Below, piece after piece: positions 42,630 through 52,437 of a stretch of DNA of 64,000 nucleotides. The translations under genes were made by a program, and so were the position numbers. This DNA comes from Nocardioides agariphilus (GTDB taxonomy: Bacteria > Actinomycetota > Actinomycetes > Propionibacteriales > Nocardioidaceae), in NCBI RefSeq assembly GCF_015352445.1, contig NZ_JADKPO010000012.1:62001-126000 (forward strand). Reading direction: 5' to 3'. The notes under the pieces are model-generated. The model saw only the letters and a list, made by a program, of their open reading frames with translations, did no database searches and was not told where the DNA came from. Numbering within the stretch: the stretch's first letter is position 1; each line of letters begins with the position of its first letter.

Positions 42630-44011
42630 TCTCGACAAGCTCGATCACCTTGCTGGCGATCGACAACCCCGACCTGAGCGACTTCGGCAAGGATCCCTGG
42701 TGGGTGATCCTGATCAAGGTCGTGCTCGTCTTCTTGGTCCTGGTGCTGCTCACGTTGTTCAACATCTGGTGGGAGCGGCGGGTCGTCGCTCGGATGCAGC
42801 ACCGCATCGGCCCCAACGTGCACGGCCCGTTCGGCCTGCTGCAGTCGTTGGCCGACGGTGTGAAGCTGGCGCTCAAGGAGGACATCACCCCCAAGGCCGC
42901 CGACAAGGTGGTCTTCGTCCTGGCGCCGGTGATCGCGACGGTGCCGGCGTTCATCGCCTTCTCGGTGATCCCGTTCGGGCCGGTCGTCAACTTCTTCGGC
43001 CACCGGACCCCGCTCCAGCTGACCGACATGCCGGTCGCCGTGCTGTTCGTGCTGGCTGTCGCCTCGATGGGGATCTACGGCATCGTGCTCGGCGGGTGGT
43101 CCAGCGGGTCGACGTACTCCCTGCTCGGCGGCTTGCGCTCCAGTGCCCAGATGATCTCCTACGAGGTCGCGATGGGCCTGGCGCTGGTCGCGGTGTTCCT
43201 CTACGCCGGCTCGATGTCGACCTCCGAGATCGTCGCGGCACAAGACGACCTGTGGTTCGGGCTGATCCTCCTGCCGTCCTTCGCCATCTACACCATCTCG
43301 ATGGTCGGCGAGACCAACCGTGCGCCCTTTGACCTCCCCGAGGCCGAGGGCGAGCTGGTCGGTGGGTTCCACACCGAGTACAGCTCGCTGAAGTTCGCGC
43401 TGTTCTTCCTCGCCGAGTACATCAACATGGCCACCGTCTCCGCCCTCGCCACGACGCTGTTCCTCGGTGGCTGGCACGCGCCGTTCTGGATCGACCGGGT
43501 CTGGGAGGGCGCGAACCAGGGCTACTGGCCGGTGCTGTGGTTCTTCGGCAAGGTCTTGTTCTTCATCTTCATGTTCATCTGGCTGCGCGGCTCGCTGCCC
43601 CGACTGCGCTACGACCAGTTCATGGCGTTCGGCTGGAAGCGGCTGATCCCGATCGCGCTGGTGTGGATCATCGCCGTCGGCACCATCCGCTCGATCTCGC
43701 TCGAGGGCCAGATCGACCGTCAGTACCTCCTGATCGGCATCGGCGTCCTGGCCGTGATCTTCCTGCTGATGTTCTTCGTGGGCGTCGACGAGGAGCGCGC
43801 GGCCGAGGAGAAGGCCGGCCCGGTGGTCGAGGACGGCCAGGTCGAGGCAGGCGGCTACCCGGTGCCGGCGATGCCGGTGGGTGGCGCGGCTCGCGGGGCG
43901 GCCGCTCCGCTGGTCTTCGGCCTCGCGTCGGCTGCCGGTCAGTCCGTGGCAGGCGCGGTCGCAGTCGAGGAGCCCGAGAGCGTGACCACAGAGGAGCAGA
44001 TCGATGGCTGA
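42626..44011 (+). CDS. nuoH: NADH-quinone oxidoreductase subunit H
   Basis: Membrane subunit at the quinone tunnel; 461 aa with about eight helices. Motifs are [35 protein letters not shown] and [23 protein letters not shown]. The N-terminal [10 protein letters not shown] is repeat-derived. After about residue 385 a Gly/Ala/Pro/Glu-rich extension of ~75 aa, not seen in the E. coli protein, runs to the stop. Overlaps nuoI by 8 nt. Confidence 0.95.
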   Translation: MISTSSITLLAIDNPDLSDFGKDPWWVILIKVVLVFLVLVLLTLFNIWWERRVVARMQHRIGPNVHGPFGLLQSLADGVKLALKEDITPKAADKVVFVLAPVIATVPAFIAFSVIPFGPVVNFFGHRTPLQLTDMPVAVLFVLAVASMGIYGIVLGGWSSGSTYSLLGGLRSSAQMISYEVAMGLALVAVFLYAGSMSTSEIVAAQDDLWFGLILLPSFAIYTISMVGETNRAPFDLPEAEGELVGGFHTEYSSLKFALFFLAEYINMATVSALATTLFLGGWHAPFWIDRVWEGANQGYWPVLWFFGKVLFFIFMFIWLRGSLPRLRYDQFMAFGWKRLIPIALVWIIAVGTIRSISLEGQIDRQYLLIGIGVLAVIFLLMFFVGVDEERAAEEKAGPVVEDGQVEAGGYPVPAMPVGGAARGAAAPLVFGLASAAGQSVAGAVAVEEPESVTTEEQIDG

Positions 44012-44582
44012 CCGCCACAGTGACCAGCCCAGGAGCTTCAAGGAGCAGTTCATCGATCCTGTCGCCGGCTTCGGCGTCACGTTCCGGACGATGTTCAAGA
44101 AGGTCGTCACCGAGCAGTACCCCTTCGAGAAGCTGCCGACCGCCCCGCGGTTCCATGGGCGCCACCAGCTCAACCGCTGGCCCGACGGGCTGGAGAAGTG
44201 CATCGGGTGCGAGCTGTGCGCCTGGGCCTGCCCGGCGGACGCGATCTACGTCGAAGGTGCCTCCAACACCGACGAGGAACGCTTCAGCCCCGGCGAGCGC
44301 TACGGCCGCGTCTACCAGATCAACTACCTGCGCTGCATCCTGTGCGGCCTGTGCATCGAGGCCTGCCCGACCCGAGCACTGACGATGACCAACGAGTACG
44401 AGCTGGCCGACAGCTCGCGCGCCGACCTGATCTATGAGAAGTCCGACCTGCTGGCTCCGCTGCTGCCCGGCATGGAGCAGCCGCCGCACCCGATGCGCCT
44501 CGGCGACGACGAGGGCGCCTACTACCGCGGCGACTACCGGTCCGGCCAGGAAGGCTCACAGCGACAGGAGGCTGGACAGTGA
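44004..44582 (+). CDS. nuoI: NADH-quinone oxidoreductase subunit I
   Basis: Ferredoxin-type subunit with two 4Fe-4S clusters (N6a, N6b); 192 aa. Ligands are in [19 protein letters not shown] and [19 protein letters not shown]. The C-terminal ~40 residues are polar. Coupled to nuoJ by GTGA. Confidence 0.96.
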   Translation: MADRHSDQPRSFKEQFIDPVAGFGVTFRTMFKKVVTEQYPFEKLPTAPRFHGRHQLNRWPDGLEKCIGCELCAWACPADAIYVEGASNTDEERFSPGERYGRVYQINYLRCILCGLCIEACPTRALTMTNEYELADSSRADLIYEKSDLLAPLLPGMEQPPHPMRLGDDEGAYYRGDYRSGQEGSQRQEAGQ

Positions 44583-45373
44583 CCTTCTGGATCCTCGCGC
44601 CGGTCATGGTCCTGGCTGCCCTCGGCATCCTGTTCGTCCGCAAGGCGGTGCACGCCGCGCTCCTGCTGGCTGTCGTGATGATCAGCCTGGCGATGCTCTA
44701 CGCCGTGCTCGACGCGCCGTTCTTGTTCGCGGTGCAGATCATCGTCTACACCGGCGCGATCTTGATGCTGTTCCTCTTCGTGGTGATGCTCGTCGGCGTC
44801 GACGCCTCCGACTCGGTCGTCGAGACCATCCGCGGCCAGCGCCTGCTGGCCACGGTCGGCGGACTGCTGCTCGGACTGGTCCTGGTCGTGGGGCTCAGCC
44901 AGCTCGCCCTCGGCACCGTGGTCGGGCTCGACGACGCCAACAAGGGCGGGAACGTGCCGGCCGTCGCCGACATCTTGTTCTCCCGCTACGTCTTCGCCTT
45001 CGAGACCACCAGCGCCCTGTTGATCACGGCCGCCGTGGGCGCGATGGTGCTGGCCCACCGTGAGCGCCTGGTGCCCAAGCCCACGCAGGCGATGCTGGCA
45101 GACCAGCGCGTGCGCGACTACGCCGAGCACGGCCTCCACCTCGGTGCGCTGCCTCCGCCCGGTGTCTACGCCCGGCACAACGCGGTCGACACCCCGGCGC
45201 TGCTGCCCGACGGCACTCCCGCCGAGGCCTCGGTCTCCCGGGTGCTGGCGGCGCGCGGCACCGTACGCTCCGCGCCGGCCATGGCCGACGACGTGCAGGG
45301 CGTCGAACGCCAGCTCGCCGGCGACCAACCGGTCAACCGTGTCGACGACGAGCCGGAAGGAGACCGGTCGTGA
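44579..45373 (+). CDS. nuoJ: NADH-quinone oxidoreductase subunit J
   Basis: Membrane subunit, 264 aa. Five helices lie in the first ~170 residues, with the helix-3 region [20 protein letters not shown] characteristic of NuoJ. The remaining ~95 residues form a hydrophilic tail ([19 protein letters not shown]), longer than the E. coli protein. GTGA overlap with nuoK. Confidence 0.94.
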   Translation: MTFWILAPVMVLAALGILFVRKAVHAALLLAVVMISLAMLYAVLDAPFLFAVQIIVYTGAILMLFLFVVMLVGVDASDSVVETIRGQRLLATVGGLLLGLVLVVGLSQLALGTVVGLDDANKGGNVPAVADILFSRYVFAFETTSALLITAAVGAMVLAHRERLVPKPTQAMLADQRVRDYAEHGLHLGALPPPGVYARHNAVDTPALLPDGTPAEASVSRVLAARGTVRSAPAMADDVQGVERQLAGDQPVNRVDDEPEGDRS

Positions 45374-45663
45374 CGCAGTACGTCGTGCTCTCCTCGATCC
45401 TGTTCACGATCGGGTGCGTGGGAGTACTGACCCGGCGCAACGCGCTGGTCGTCTTCATGTGCGTCGAGCTGATGCTCAACGCCAGCAACCTCGCGCTCGT
45501 CGCCTTCGCCAAGCAGCACGGCAACCTCGACGGACAGGTCGCGGCCTTCTTCGTGATGGTCGTCGCTGCCGCCGAGGTCGTCGTCGGGCTGGCGATCATC
45601 ATGACCATCTTCCGCACCCGTCGTTCGGCCTCGGTCGACGACGCGAGCCTGCTGAAGTTCTGA
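45370..45663 (+). CDS. nuoK: NADH-quinone oxidoreductase subunit K
   Basis: Small antiporter-like membrane subunit, 97 aa, three helices. The conserved Glu residues of the proton path are in [14 protein letters not shown] and [14 protein letters not shown]. Ten nt separate it from nuoL. Confidence 0.96.
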   Translation: MTQYVVLSSILFTIGCVGVLTRRNALVVFMCVELMLNASNLALVAFAKQHGNLDGQVAAFFVMVVAAAEVVVGLAIIMTIFRTRRSASVDDASLLKF

Positions 45664-45673
45664 GGACCACACC

Positions 45674-47632
45674 ATGTCGAGCCTGATGGCCCTGCCAATG
45701 CACGAGACCGGCGGCATACCCGTCGTCGACCCGAGTGCCGCCGACGGTGCGTTCGGTCTGCTGTGGCTGATCGTCGCGCTGCCCGCCCTGGGTGCGTTCG
45801 TCCTCCTGGCGGTCGCGCCCTTCGCGCGCGGTGCCATCGACCGATGGGGTCACCTGCTGGGCGCCGCGCTGCCGGTCGGCTCGTTCCTGGTCAGCCTGCT
45901 GTTGTTCTTCCAGCTGCTGGGCCGTGATGCCGAGGACCGCCAGGTCTCCCAGCACCTCTGGACCTGGTTCGAGGCGGGCGGGCTGAAGGTCGGCTTCGAC
46001 CTGCTCTACGACCCGCTGTCGGCGCTGTTCTTGCTGCTGATCACCGGTGTCGGCTCCCTGATCCACATCTACTCGATCGGCTACATGGAGCACGACCCGA
46101 GGCGTCGTCGGTTCTTCGGCTACCTCAACCTGTTCGTCGCGGCGATGCTCGTGCTGGTTCTCTCGGGCAACTTCCTCGGCCTGTTCCTCGGCTGGGAGGG
46201 CGTCGGCCTGGCGTCCTACCTGCTGATTGGCTTCTGGCAGCACAAGGATTCCGCGGCTGCGGCAGCCAAGAAGGCCTTCATCGTCAACCGGGTCGGCGAC
46301 ATCGGCTTGTCGATGGGCATCTCGTTGATGTTCGCGACGTTCGGCACCACCGACTTCTCCACCATCAGCCACGTGGCCAGCGGCGCGTCCGACACGACCT
46401 TGACCATCTTGGGCCTGCTGCTGCTGTTGGCGGCCTGCGGCAAGTCGGCCCAGGTGCCCCTGCAGTCGTGGCTGCTCGACGCGATGGAGGGCCCGACCCC
46501 GGTCTCGGCCCTGATCCACGCAGCGACCATGGTGACCGCGGGCGTCTACCTGATCGTGCGCAGCAACTTCATCTTCGAGCTGGCACCTCACGCGCAGACC
46601 GCCGTCGTGGTCGTCGCGACCGTCACGCTGCTGTGGGGTGCGATCATCGGTTGCGCCAAGGACGACATCAAGAAGGCGCTGGCCGGCTCGACGATGAGCC
46701 AGATCGGCTACATGATGCTCGGCGCCGGTCTCGGCGTCGCGGGCTACGCCTTCGCGATCTTCCACCTGCTGACCCACGGCTTCTTCAAGGCCAACATGTT
46801 CCTCGGTGCCGGCTCGGTCATGCACGGCATGGACGACGACGTCGACATGCGCCACTACGGCGCGCTCCAGAAGGCCATGCCCGTCACGTTCTTGACCTTC
46901 GCGATGGGTTACCTCGCGATCATCGGGTTCCCCGGCTTCTCCGGCTTCTGGTCCAAGGACAAGATCATCGAGACCGCCCTGGCCGACAGCTGGTTGGTCG
47001 GTCTGCTGGCGATGCTCGGTGCCGGCATCACCGGCTTCTACATGACCCGGCTGATGCTGATGACCTTCTTCACCAAGAAGCGATGGGAGAAGGGCGTGCA
47101 TCCCCACGAGTCACCCTCGGTGATGACCGTGCCCCTCATCGTGCTCGCCGCGCTGTCGGTGCTCGGCGGCCTGATGCTGGCCGGCGACTGGATCGTGGAG
47201 TTCCTCGCCCCGGTCACCGGCACGGCCGAGCACGAGGAGCCGCCGATCCCTGCACTGGGCGTCACGGCCATGGTGGTGGTCGTCGTGGCGATCGGTGTCG
47301 CGACCGCGTGGTACCTCGTCGGCAAGCGTGACGTGCCGCGGACCGCCCCGACCGACGTCTCGTTCGCGACGCGCGCAGCCCGCGCCGACCTCTACGGCGA
47401 CGCCATCAACGACTCGGTGGTCGTGAAGCCCGGCGGTGCGCTGGTCAACACCTTGGTGGCCATCGACAAGGTGGGCGTCGACGGCGTCGTCGAGAACGGC
47501 TCGCTCGGCATCAGCGGCATCGGGATGATCCTGCGCCGCACGCAGAACGGCTACGTCCGCTCCTATGCCCTGTCCCTGCTCGGCGGCGCCCTGCTCGTCG
47601 TCCTTGCCCTCCTGGCGGTGAACCTGGCATGA
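45674..47632 (+). CDS. nuoL: NADH-quinone oxidoreductase subunit L
   Basis: Proton-pumping antiporter-like subunit, 652 aa with 14 or more helices and a C-terminal lateral helix region. Motifs include [18 protein letters not shown] with the key Glu, [20 protein letters not shown] and the Lys of [15 protein letters not shown]. Overlaps nuoM by ATGA. Confidence 0.96.
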   Translation: MSSLMALPMHETGGIPVVDPSAADGAFGLLWLIVALPALGAFVLLAVAPFARGAIDRWGHLLGAALPVGSFLVSLLLFFQLLGRDAEDRQVSQHLWTWFEAGGLKVGFDLLYDPLSALFLLLITGVGSLIHIYSIGYMEHDPRRRRFFGYLNLFVAAMLVLVLSGNFLGLFLGWEGVGLASYLLIGFWQHKDSAAAAAKKAFIVNRVGDIGLSMGISLMFATFGTTDFSTISHVASGASDTTLTILGLLLLLAACGKSAQVPLQSWLLDAMEGPTPVSALIHAATMVTAGVYLIVRSNFIFELAPHAQTAVVVVATVTLLWGAIIGCAKDDIKKALAGSTMSQIGYMMLGAGLGVAGYAFAIFHLLTHGFFKANMFLGAGSVMHGMDDDVDMRHYGALQKAMPVTFLTFAMGYLAIIGFPGFSGFWSKDKIIETALADSWLVGLLAMLGAGITGFYMTRLMLMTFFTKKRWEKGVHPHESPSVMTVPLIVLAALSVLGGLMLAGDWIVEFLAPVTGTAEHEEPPIPALGVTAMVVVVVAIGVATAWYLVGKRDVPRTAPTDVSFATRAARADLYGDAINDSVVVKPGGALVNTLVAIDKVGVDGVVENGSLGISGIGMILRRTQNGYVRSYALSLLGGALLVVLALLAVNLA

Positions 47633-49152
47633 GCGATTTCCCCTGGCTGACTGTCCTGATCGTCGTGCCGCTCGTCGGCGCGGTGGTCACGGCTGCCATG
47701 CCCTACGAAGGCGACAAGTCGCGCCCCAAGCAGATCTCGCTGGGCTTCTCGCTGCTCACGCTGGTGCTCGCGGTCGTGATGGCCACCCAGTACGACGCTG
47801 ATGGCGGCTTCCAGTTCACCGAGACCCACGAGTGGATCAACGTCTTCGGCGCCCACTACGCGCTCGGCGTCGACGGCATGGCGCTGGTGCTGGTGCTGCT
47901 GACGACCGTGCTGGTGCCGGTCGTGATCGGCGCGTCGTGGTTCGACGCCGACCACGGCAACACCAAGGCGTTCTTCGCCTGGGCGCTGGCGCTGGAGGCA
48001 GCGTCGCTCGGTGTGTTCACCGCGACCGACGTCTTCCTCTTCTACGTGCTCTTCGAGGCCTCGCTGGTCCCCGGCTACTTCCTGATCGGCCACTTCGGTC
48101 GCGAGGGCCGCCAGAAGGCCGCGATCAAGTTCTTGATCTTCCAGCTGTTCGGCGGGCTGGTCATGCTGGCAGCCGTGGTCGGTCTCTATGCCGTCTCGGC
48201 GGACGCCGGCCACCCGACGTACCTGCTCAGCGAGCTGTCCCAGATCCAGATCGACCCCGACACCCAGAAGTGGCTGTTCGCCGGGTTCTTCTTCGCCTTC
48301 GCGGTCAAGGCGCCGCTCTTCCCGGTGCACACCTGGCTGGCCGATGCGACCGAGAAGGCCACCCCGGGCACGAGCGTGCTGCTGGTGTGCGTGCTCGACA
48401 AGATCGGCACCTACGCCATGCTGCGCTACTGCCTGGGGCTGTTCCCCGACGCCTCGCAGTGGGCCACGCCGTTCGTGGTCACGCTCGCGCTGATCTCGAT
48501 CGTCTACGGCGCGCTGGTCGCCATCGGCCAGGACGACATGCTGCGGCTGATCGGCCTGACCTCGCTGAGCCACTTCGGCTTCATCGTGCTGGGCATCTTC
48601 GTGTTCACCAGCCAAGGCACGTCGGGCTCGATCCTCTACATGGTCAACCACGGGGTCGCGACGGCCGCCCTGTTCCTGGCAGCCGGCTACCTGGTGCGTC
48701 GCAAGGGCACGGCCTCGATCGCGGCCATCACCGGCGTGGAGAAGTCCGCGCCGATCCTGGCCGGTGTCTTCCTGGTCGCGGGTCTCGCGGTGCTCGGGCT
48801 GCCGGGACTCTCGCAGTTCGTCTCCGAGATCATGGTCATCATCGCGGCCTTCCAGCACCACTGGTGGGTCGGTGCCATCGCGGTCAGCGCCATCGTGCTG
48901 GCCGCCTGGTACATCCTCTGGATGTACCAACGCACCTTCACCGGTCCGGGGGTGACGGCCGCCGAGCCGGTGGCCGACCTCGACCGGCGAGAGGTCGGCA
49001 CCCTCGCGCCGCTGCTCGTCGCGCTGGTGCTGTTCGGCTTCTACCCGATGCCGCTGCTCAACGTGATCAACCCTGCCGCCACCGCGATCCTCAACCAGGT
49101 CGGCGTCCAAGACCCTGCCCCGACCGTGGTCGGCGCCGAGGAAGGTCGCTGA
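47629..49152 (+). CDS. nuoM: NADH-quinone oxidoreductase subunit M
   Basis: Antiporter-like membrane subunit, 507 aa, about 14 helices. Signatures are [18 protein letters not shown] with the channel Glu, [18 protein letters not shown] and [18 protein letters not shown]. The next gene starts 1 nt after the stop. Confidence 0.96.
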   Translation: MSDFPWLTVLIVVPLVGAVVTAAMPYEGDKSRPKQISLGFSLLTLVLAVVMATQYDADGGFQFTETHEWINVFGAHYALGVDGMALVLVLLTTVLVPVVIGASWFDADHGNTKAFFAWALALEAASLGVFTATDVFLFYVLFEASLVPGYFLIGHFGREGRQKAAIKFLIFQLFGGLVMLAAVVGLYAVSADAGHPTYLLSELSQIQIDPDTQKWLFAGFFFAFAVKAPLFPVHTWLADATEKATPGTSVLLVCVLDKIGTYAMLRYCLGLFPDASQWATPFVVTLALISIVYGALVAIGQDDMLRLIGLTSLSHFGFIVLGIFVFTSQGTSGSILYMVNHGVATAALFLAAGYLVRRKGTASIAAITGVEKSAPILAGVFLVAGLAVLGLPGLSQFVSEIMVIIAAFQHHWWVGAIAVSAIVLAAWYILWMYQRTFTGPGVTAAEPVADLDRREVGTLAPLLVALVLFGFYPMPLLNVINPAATAILNQVGVQDPAPTVVGAEEGR

Positions 49153-49153
49153 C

Positions 49154-50743
49154 ATGGACGACTTCGTCAAGCCCACCCTCGAGTACGCCGAGCTCTCGCC
49201 GCTGTTCATCGTCTTCGGCATCGCCTGCCTGGGTGTCCTCGTCGAGGCCTTCGTCCCGCGCAAGCACCGCTACCTCGTGCAGTCGACGCTGGCGATCGGC
49301 GGCGTCGTCCTGACGCTGGCCGCGGTGATCGCGGTCGCCAACCGGCTCAAGGAGCACGGAGATGGGGCCGCGCGCGGCATCGTCGGCTCGATGGGCACCG
49401 TCGTGGTCGACGGCCCGGCGGTCTTCTTGTGGGGGCTGATCCTCCTGTTCGGGCTGGCCGGCTGCCTGCTGTTCGCCGAGCGCCAGCTCGAGGGCGGCGT
49501 CTCCGCCTTCGCCGGCCAGGCCGCCGCACTGCCTGGCACCGAGGCTGAGCGCCAAGCCGCAGGCCTGGACCACACCGAGGTCTACCCGCTGCTGATGTTC
49601 GCGCTGATGGGCATGATGCTGTTCCCCGCCTCGGGCGACCTGCTGACCATGTTCGTCGCCCTCGAGGTGCTCTCGCTGCCCCTCTACCTGCTGTGTGGGC
49701 TGGCCCGGCGGCGTCGCCTGCTCAGCCAGGAAGCGGCACTGAAGTACTTCGTGCTCGGCGCGTTCTCCTCCGGCTTCTTCCTCTACGGGGTGGCGCTGAT
49801 CTACGGCTACGCCGGTTCGATGAACCTCGGCGCCATCAACGACGCCGTCCGCAACGACGCCTCCAACCAGACCCTCCTGCTCATCGGCATGGGCATGCTC
49901 TCGGTCGGCCTGCTGTTCAAGGTGGGCGCTGTGCCGTTCCAGGCCTGGACGCCCGACGTCTACCAGGGTGCGCCGACCGCCGTGACCGCGTTCATGTCGG
50001 CGGCCACCAAGGCCGCGGCGTTCGGCGCGATGATGCGGCTGTTCTACGTCGCCTTCGGTGCCGACCGCTGGAGCTGGCAGCCGATGATGTGGGTGATCGC
50101 GATTCTGAGCATGGTCGTCGGCGCCGCGATTCTGGTGACCCAGCGCGACGTGAAGCGGATGCTCGCCTACTCCGCCATCGCCCACACCGGCTTCGTGCTG
50201 ACCGGCGTGCTCGGCCTCGAGGGCGCGGGCGAGCTGACCGACGGCCAGCTCACCTCGCTGCAGGCGGTGCTGTTCTACCTGGCGACCTACGGCATCGCCG
50301 CCCTCGGCGCCTTCGCCGTCGTGTCCCTGGTCCGCGACTCGGCGGGCGAGGCGAGCGCGCTGTCACGCTGGGCCGGGCTGGGCAAGCACTCGCCGCTGGT
50401 CGCTGGCGTCTTCGCGCTGTTCCTGCTGGCCCTGGCCGGCATCCCGCTCACCTCCGGGTTCATCGGCAAGTGGGCGGTCTTCGAGGTCGCGATGTCCTCG
50501 GGTGCCTGGCCGGTCGTGATCGTGGGTGTGCTGAGCAGCGTCGTCGCGGCGTACTTCTACGTCTACGTCATCGTGGTGATGTTCTTCCACGACCCCGAGC
50601 CCGAGCAGGCTGCCTATGTCGTGCACCCGTCGGTGCTGACCTCCTCGACGATCGCGGTCGGTGCGGCGGCCACCTTGGTGCTGGGCGTGATCCCCGGACC
50701 GGTTCTGAACCTGGCCGGAGTTGCGGGACAATTCCTCAGGTGA
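49154..50743 (+). CDS. nuoN: NADH-quinone oxidoreductase subunit N
   Basis: Third antiporter-like subunit, 529 aa, about 14 helices. Motifs include FVALEVLSLPLYLLCGLAR, KVGAVPFQAWTPDVYQGAPT and QRDVKRMLAYSAIAHTG. It is the last complex I gene, and its stop overlaps the GTG of the polyprenyl synthase. Confidence 0.96.
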   Translation: MDDFVKPTLEYAELSPLFIVFGIACLGVLVEAFVPRKHRYLVQSTLAIGGVVLTLAAVIAVANRLKEHGDGAARGIVGSMGTVVVDGPAVFLWGLILLFGLAGCLLFAERQLEGGVSAFAGQAAALPGTEAERQAAGLDHTEVYPLLMFALMGMMLFPASGDLLTMFVALEVLSLPLYLLCGLARRRRLLSQEAALKYFVLGAFSSGFFLYGVALIYGYAGSMNLGAINDAVRNDASNQTLLLIGMGMLSVGLLFKVGAVPFQAWTPDVYQGAPTAVTAFMSAATKAAAFGAMMRLFYVAFGADRWSWQPMMWVIAILSMVVGAAILVTQRDVKRMLAYSAIAHTGFVLTGVLGLEGAGELTDGQLTSLQAVLFYLATYGIAALGAFAVVSLVRDSAGEASALSRWAGLGKHSPLVAGVFALFLLALAGIPLTSGFIGKWAVFEVAMSSGAWPVVIVGVLSSVVAAYFYVYVIVVMFFHDPEPEQAAYVVHPSVLTSSTIAVGAAATLVLGVIPGPVLNLAGVAGQFLR

Positions 50744-51759
50744 CCACCGGCAACTCCCCTGGCAACTCCTCGGGGCTGGCCTTTCCCGTCCTCGACGAGC
50801 ACCTGTCCGCTCGTCTGCAGGTCCGGCTGGCAGAGGTCGAGAAGGCGTTGTCCGGCCACGTGCGCAGCCGCGCAGGGTTCGTGACCGAGGCGGCCAGCCA
50901 CCTCATGGAGGCCGGCGGCAAGAGGTTCCGCCCGCTACTGGTGCTGCTGGCCGCCGAGACAGGGCAGCACCCCGACGTCGAGGACGTGATCACCGCGGCC
51001 TGCGTCGTCGAGCTCACCCACCTGGCCTCCCTCTACCACGACGACGTGATGGACGAGGCCGAGCTGCGCCGCGGCTCTGCGTCGGCCAACGCCCGCTGGG
51101 ACAATCACGTCGCGATCCTCACCGGCGACTTCTTGTTCTCGAAGTCCTCGGAGCTGACCGCCGAGCTCGGCCCCGACGCCGTCCGCATCCAGGCCCAGAC
51201 GTTCACCAGCCTGGTCGAGGGCCAGATCCTCGAGACCCTCGAGCCCGGCCCCGACGAGGACCCGCTCGAGCACTACCTCGACGTGGTCGCTGGCAAGACC
51301 GGGTCGCTGATCGCCACCTCGGCTCGCTACGGCGCGATCTTCGGCGGCGCGACCCCCGAGGTGCAACAGGCCCTGACGACCTACGGCGAGATGGTCGGCG
51401 TCGCCTTCCAGCTCTCCGACGACATCCTCGACGTCGCCTCCGAGGCCGGCGTCTCGGGCAAGACCCCTGGCACCGACCTGCGCGAGGGTGTCCCGACGCT
51501 GCCTGTCCTGATCGCCCGGGGCACGGCCCGCCCCGAGGACTCCCGTCTGGTCGAGCTGCTCGACGGCGACCTCACCGACGACGCTCTCCACGCCGAGGCT
51601 CTCGGCCTGCTGCGCGCCCACCCTGCGATCGACCAGGCCCGCGACTATGTCATCGCGCGTGCCGCCGAGGCCAAGGCCGCGCTCGCCGCCGTACCCGAGG
51701 GGCCCGTGCGCACCGCCCTCGAGGAGTTCGCCGACCTGGTCGCCGTCCGCGCCACCTGA
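50740..51759 (+). CDS. Polyprenyl diphosphate synthase (menaquinone side chain)
   Basis: Trans-isoprenyl diphosphate synthase, 339 aa. The first Asp-rich motif is DDVMD (101-105) in LYHDDVMDEAELRRG, the second DDILD (227-231) in FQLSDDILD; GGKRFRP binds the diphosphate. No bulky aromatic pair stands right before the first motif except Tyr99-His100, in line with medium or long-chain products. Translational coupling to nuoN supports a role in making the menaquinone tail. Product length cannot be read from sequence. Confidence 0.92.
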   Translation: MTTGNSPGNSSGLAFPVLDEHLSARLQVRLAEVEKALSGHVRSRAGFVTEAASHLMEAGGKRFRPLLVLLAAETGQHPDVEDVITAACVVELTHLASLYHDDVMDEAELRRGSASANARWDNHVAILTGDFLFSKSSELTAELGPDAVRIQAQTFTSLVEGQILETLEPGPDEDPLEHYLDVVAGKTGSLIATSARYGAIFGGATPEVQQALTTYGEMVGVAFQLSDDILDVASEAGVSGKTPGTDLREGVPTLPVLIARGTARPEDSRLVELLDGDLTDDALHAEALGLLRAHPAIDQARDYVIARAAEAKAALAAVPEGPVRTALEEFADLVAVRAT

Positions 51760-51773
51760 CGCCGACTCGGCGT

Positions 51774-51956
51774 TCAGTGGGCGGGGGCGGGCGTTGCGGT
51801 CGGGGCTGGCTGGGGGGTCGGCTGGGCGGTCAGCTGGGCCTCATGGGCCGCGCGCGCCTTGGCCAGCAGGGTCATGAAGGTGCCGCCGGAGCGCCGGCGC
51901 GGACGGTGGGTGGGCTGGTGGCTCCAGGCGATGCGGGTGGTGTGGTAGCCGTTCAT
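51774..51956 (-). CDS. Small basic peptide, MN(G/S)YH family member 1
   Basis: 60 aa: N-terminus MNGYHTTRIAWSHQPTHRPR, a helical LLAKARAAHEAQ stretch and a Pro/Ala/Thr tail. No signal peptide or membrane helix. AGGGAGAAGG gives a good ribosome site. The second gene at 52126-52296 has a similar N-terminus (MNSYHYETIA), and both have the same upstream motif as the LAL regulator. Function unknown. The stop is 15 nt from that of the polyprenyl synthase (convergent). Confidence 0.65.
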   Translation of the reverse strand: MNGYHTTRIAWSHQPTHRPRRRSGGTFMTLLAKARAAHEAQLTAQPTPQPAPTATPAPAH

Positions 51957-52007
51957 GTCCTTCTCCCTTGTCGAGATATCGGTGCTGCCGATGTCCTTAC
52001 TCTTCGG

Positions 52008-52049
52008 CTAAGGGGCCACCTAGGACATCGGGAGAACCTCCTGACCTGG
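52008..52049 (-). promoter_or_regulatory. Shared LAL/peptide motif, copy A
   Basis: On the minus strand: CCAGGTCAGG, 8 nt, CCGAT, 14 nt, CTTAG. Spacing and core are the same as copy B, with copy C close to them. It lies about 50 nt before the start of the 60-aa peptide gene and may be a promoter of an alternative sigma factor or an operator. Confidence 0.65.
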
Positions 52050-52067
52050 CAGGTGCCACGCCACACG

Positions 52068-52102
52068 CCATCGACCCGCCCGGGGGCCGGGCGGGTCGAT
52101 GG
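52068..52102 (-). terminator. Strong hairpin after the second peptide gene
   Basis: CCATCGACCCGCCCGG and its exact complement form a perfect 16-bp stem with a 3-nt loop, 24 nt after the stop of the 56-aa peptide gene. It would isolate the two peptide genes as separate transcripts, each with its own motif. Confidence 0.85.
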
Positions 52103-52125
52103 GAAGGGTGCTGACCCAGGGGTGC

Positions 52126-52296
52126 TCACGCGGGTCGCGGGACGAACGTGGTGGGCCGGCGCGTGGGGAAGGAGACCTTCGGGAACCGCCACCGGGGGCG
52201 GGTCCCGATGCCGTGACGCTGGTGGGCGGTGCGCGCCCTGGCGGCGGTCTCCTGCATGCGCTGGCGGGCGATGGTCTCGTAGTGGTAGCTGTTCAT
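52126..52296 (-). CDS. Small basic peptide, MN(G/S)YH family member 2
   Basis: 56 aa, very basic: MNSYHYETIARQRMQETAAR, then ARTAHQRHG and a Trp/Arg/Pro-rich tail. AGGAGC precedes the ATG. It resembles the neighbouring 60-aa peptide in the first residues and in an A-x-AR-A-H helix. The charge suggests nucleic-acid or protein binding, but no function is known. Confidence 0.62.
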   Translation of the reverse strand: MNSYHYETIARQRMQETAARARTAHQRHGIGTRPRWRFPKVSFPTRRPTTFVPRPA

Positions 52297-52359
52297 GATG
52301 GGCTCCTGGCTGAGGTTGAGATGGAGGGGGTGGCTCCTGCTGATGACCTCAGCCTTCGC

Positions 52360-52401
52360 CTAAGCCCCTTCGTGCCGCATCGGTCAAGATCCCTGACCTG
52401 G
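52360..52401 (-). promoter_or_regulatory. Shared LAL/peptide motif, copy B
   Basis: CCAGGTCAGG, 8 nt, CCGAT, 14 nt, CTTAG on the minus strand, upstream of the 56-aa peptide gene. The same core bases and spacing as copy A, while the bases between differ, so the motif is kept by selection or recent duplication. Confidence 0.65.
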
Positions 52402-52437
52402 AGCCTCAGACCACGACTGTGCGGTCTAGGACCTACC

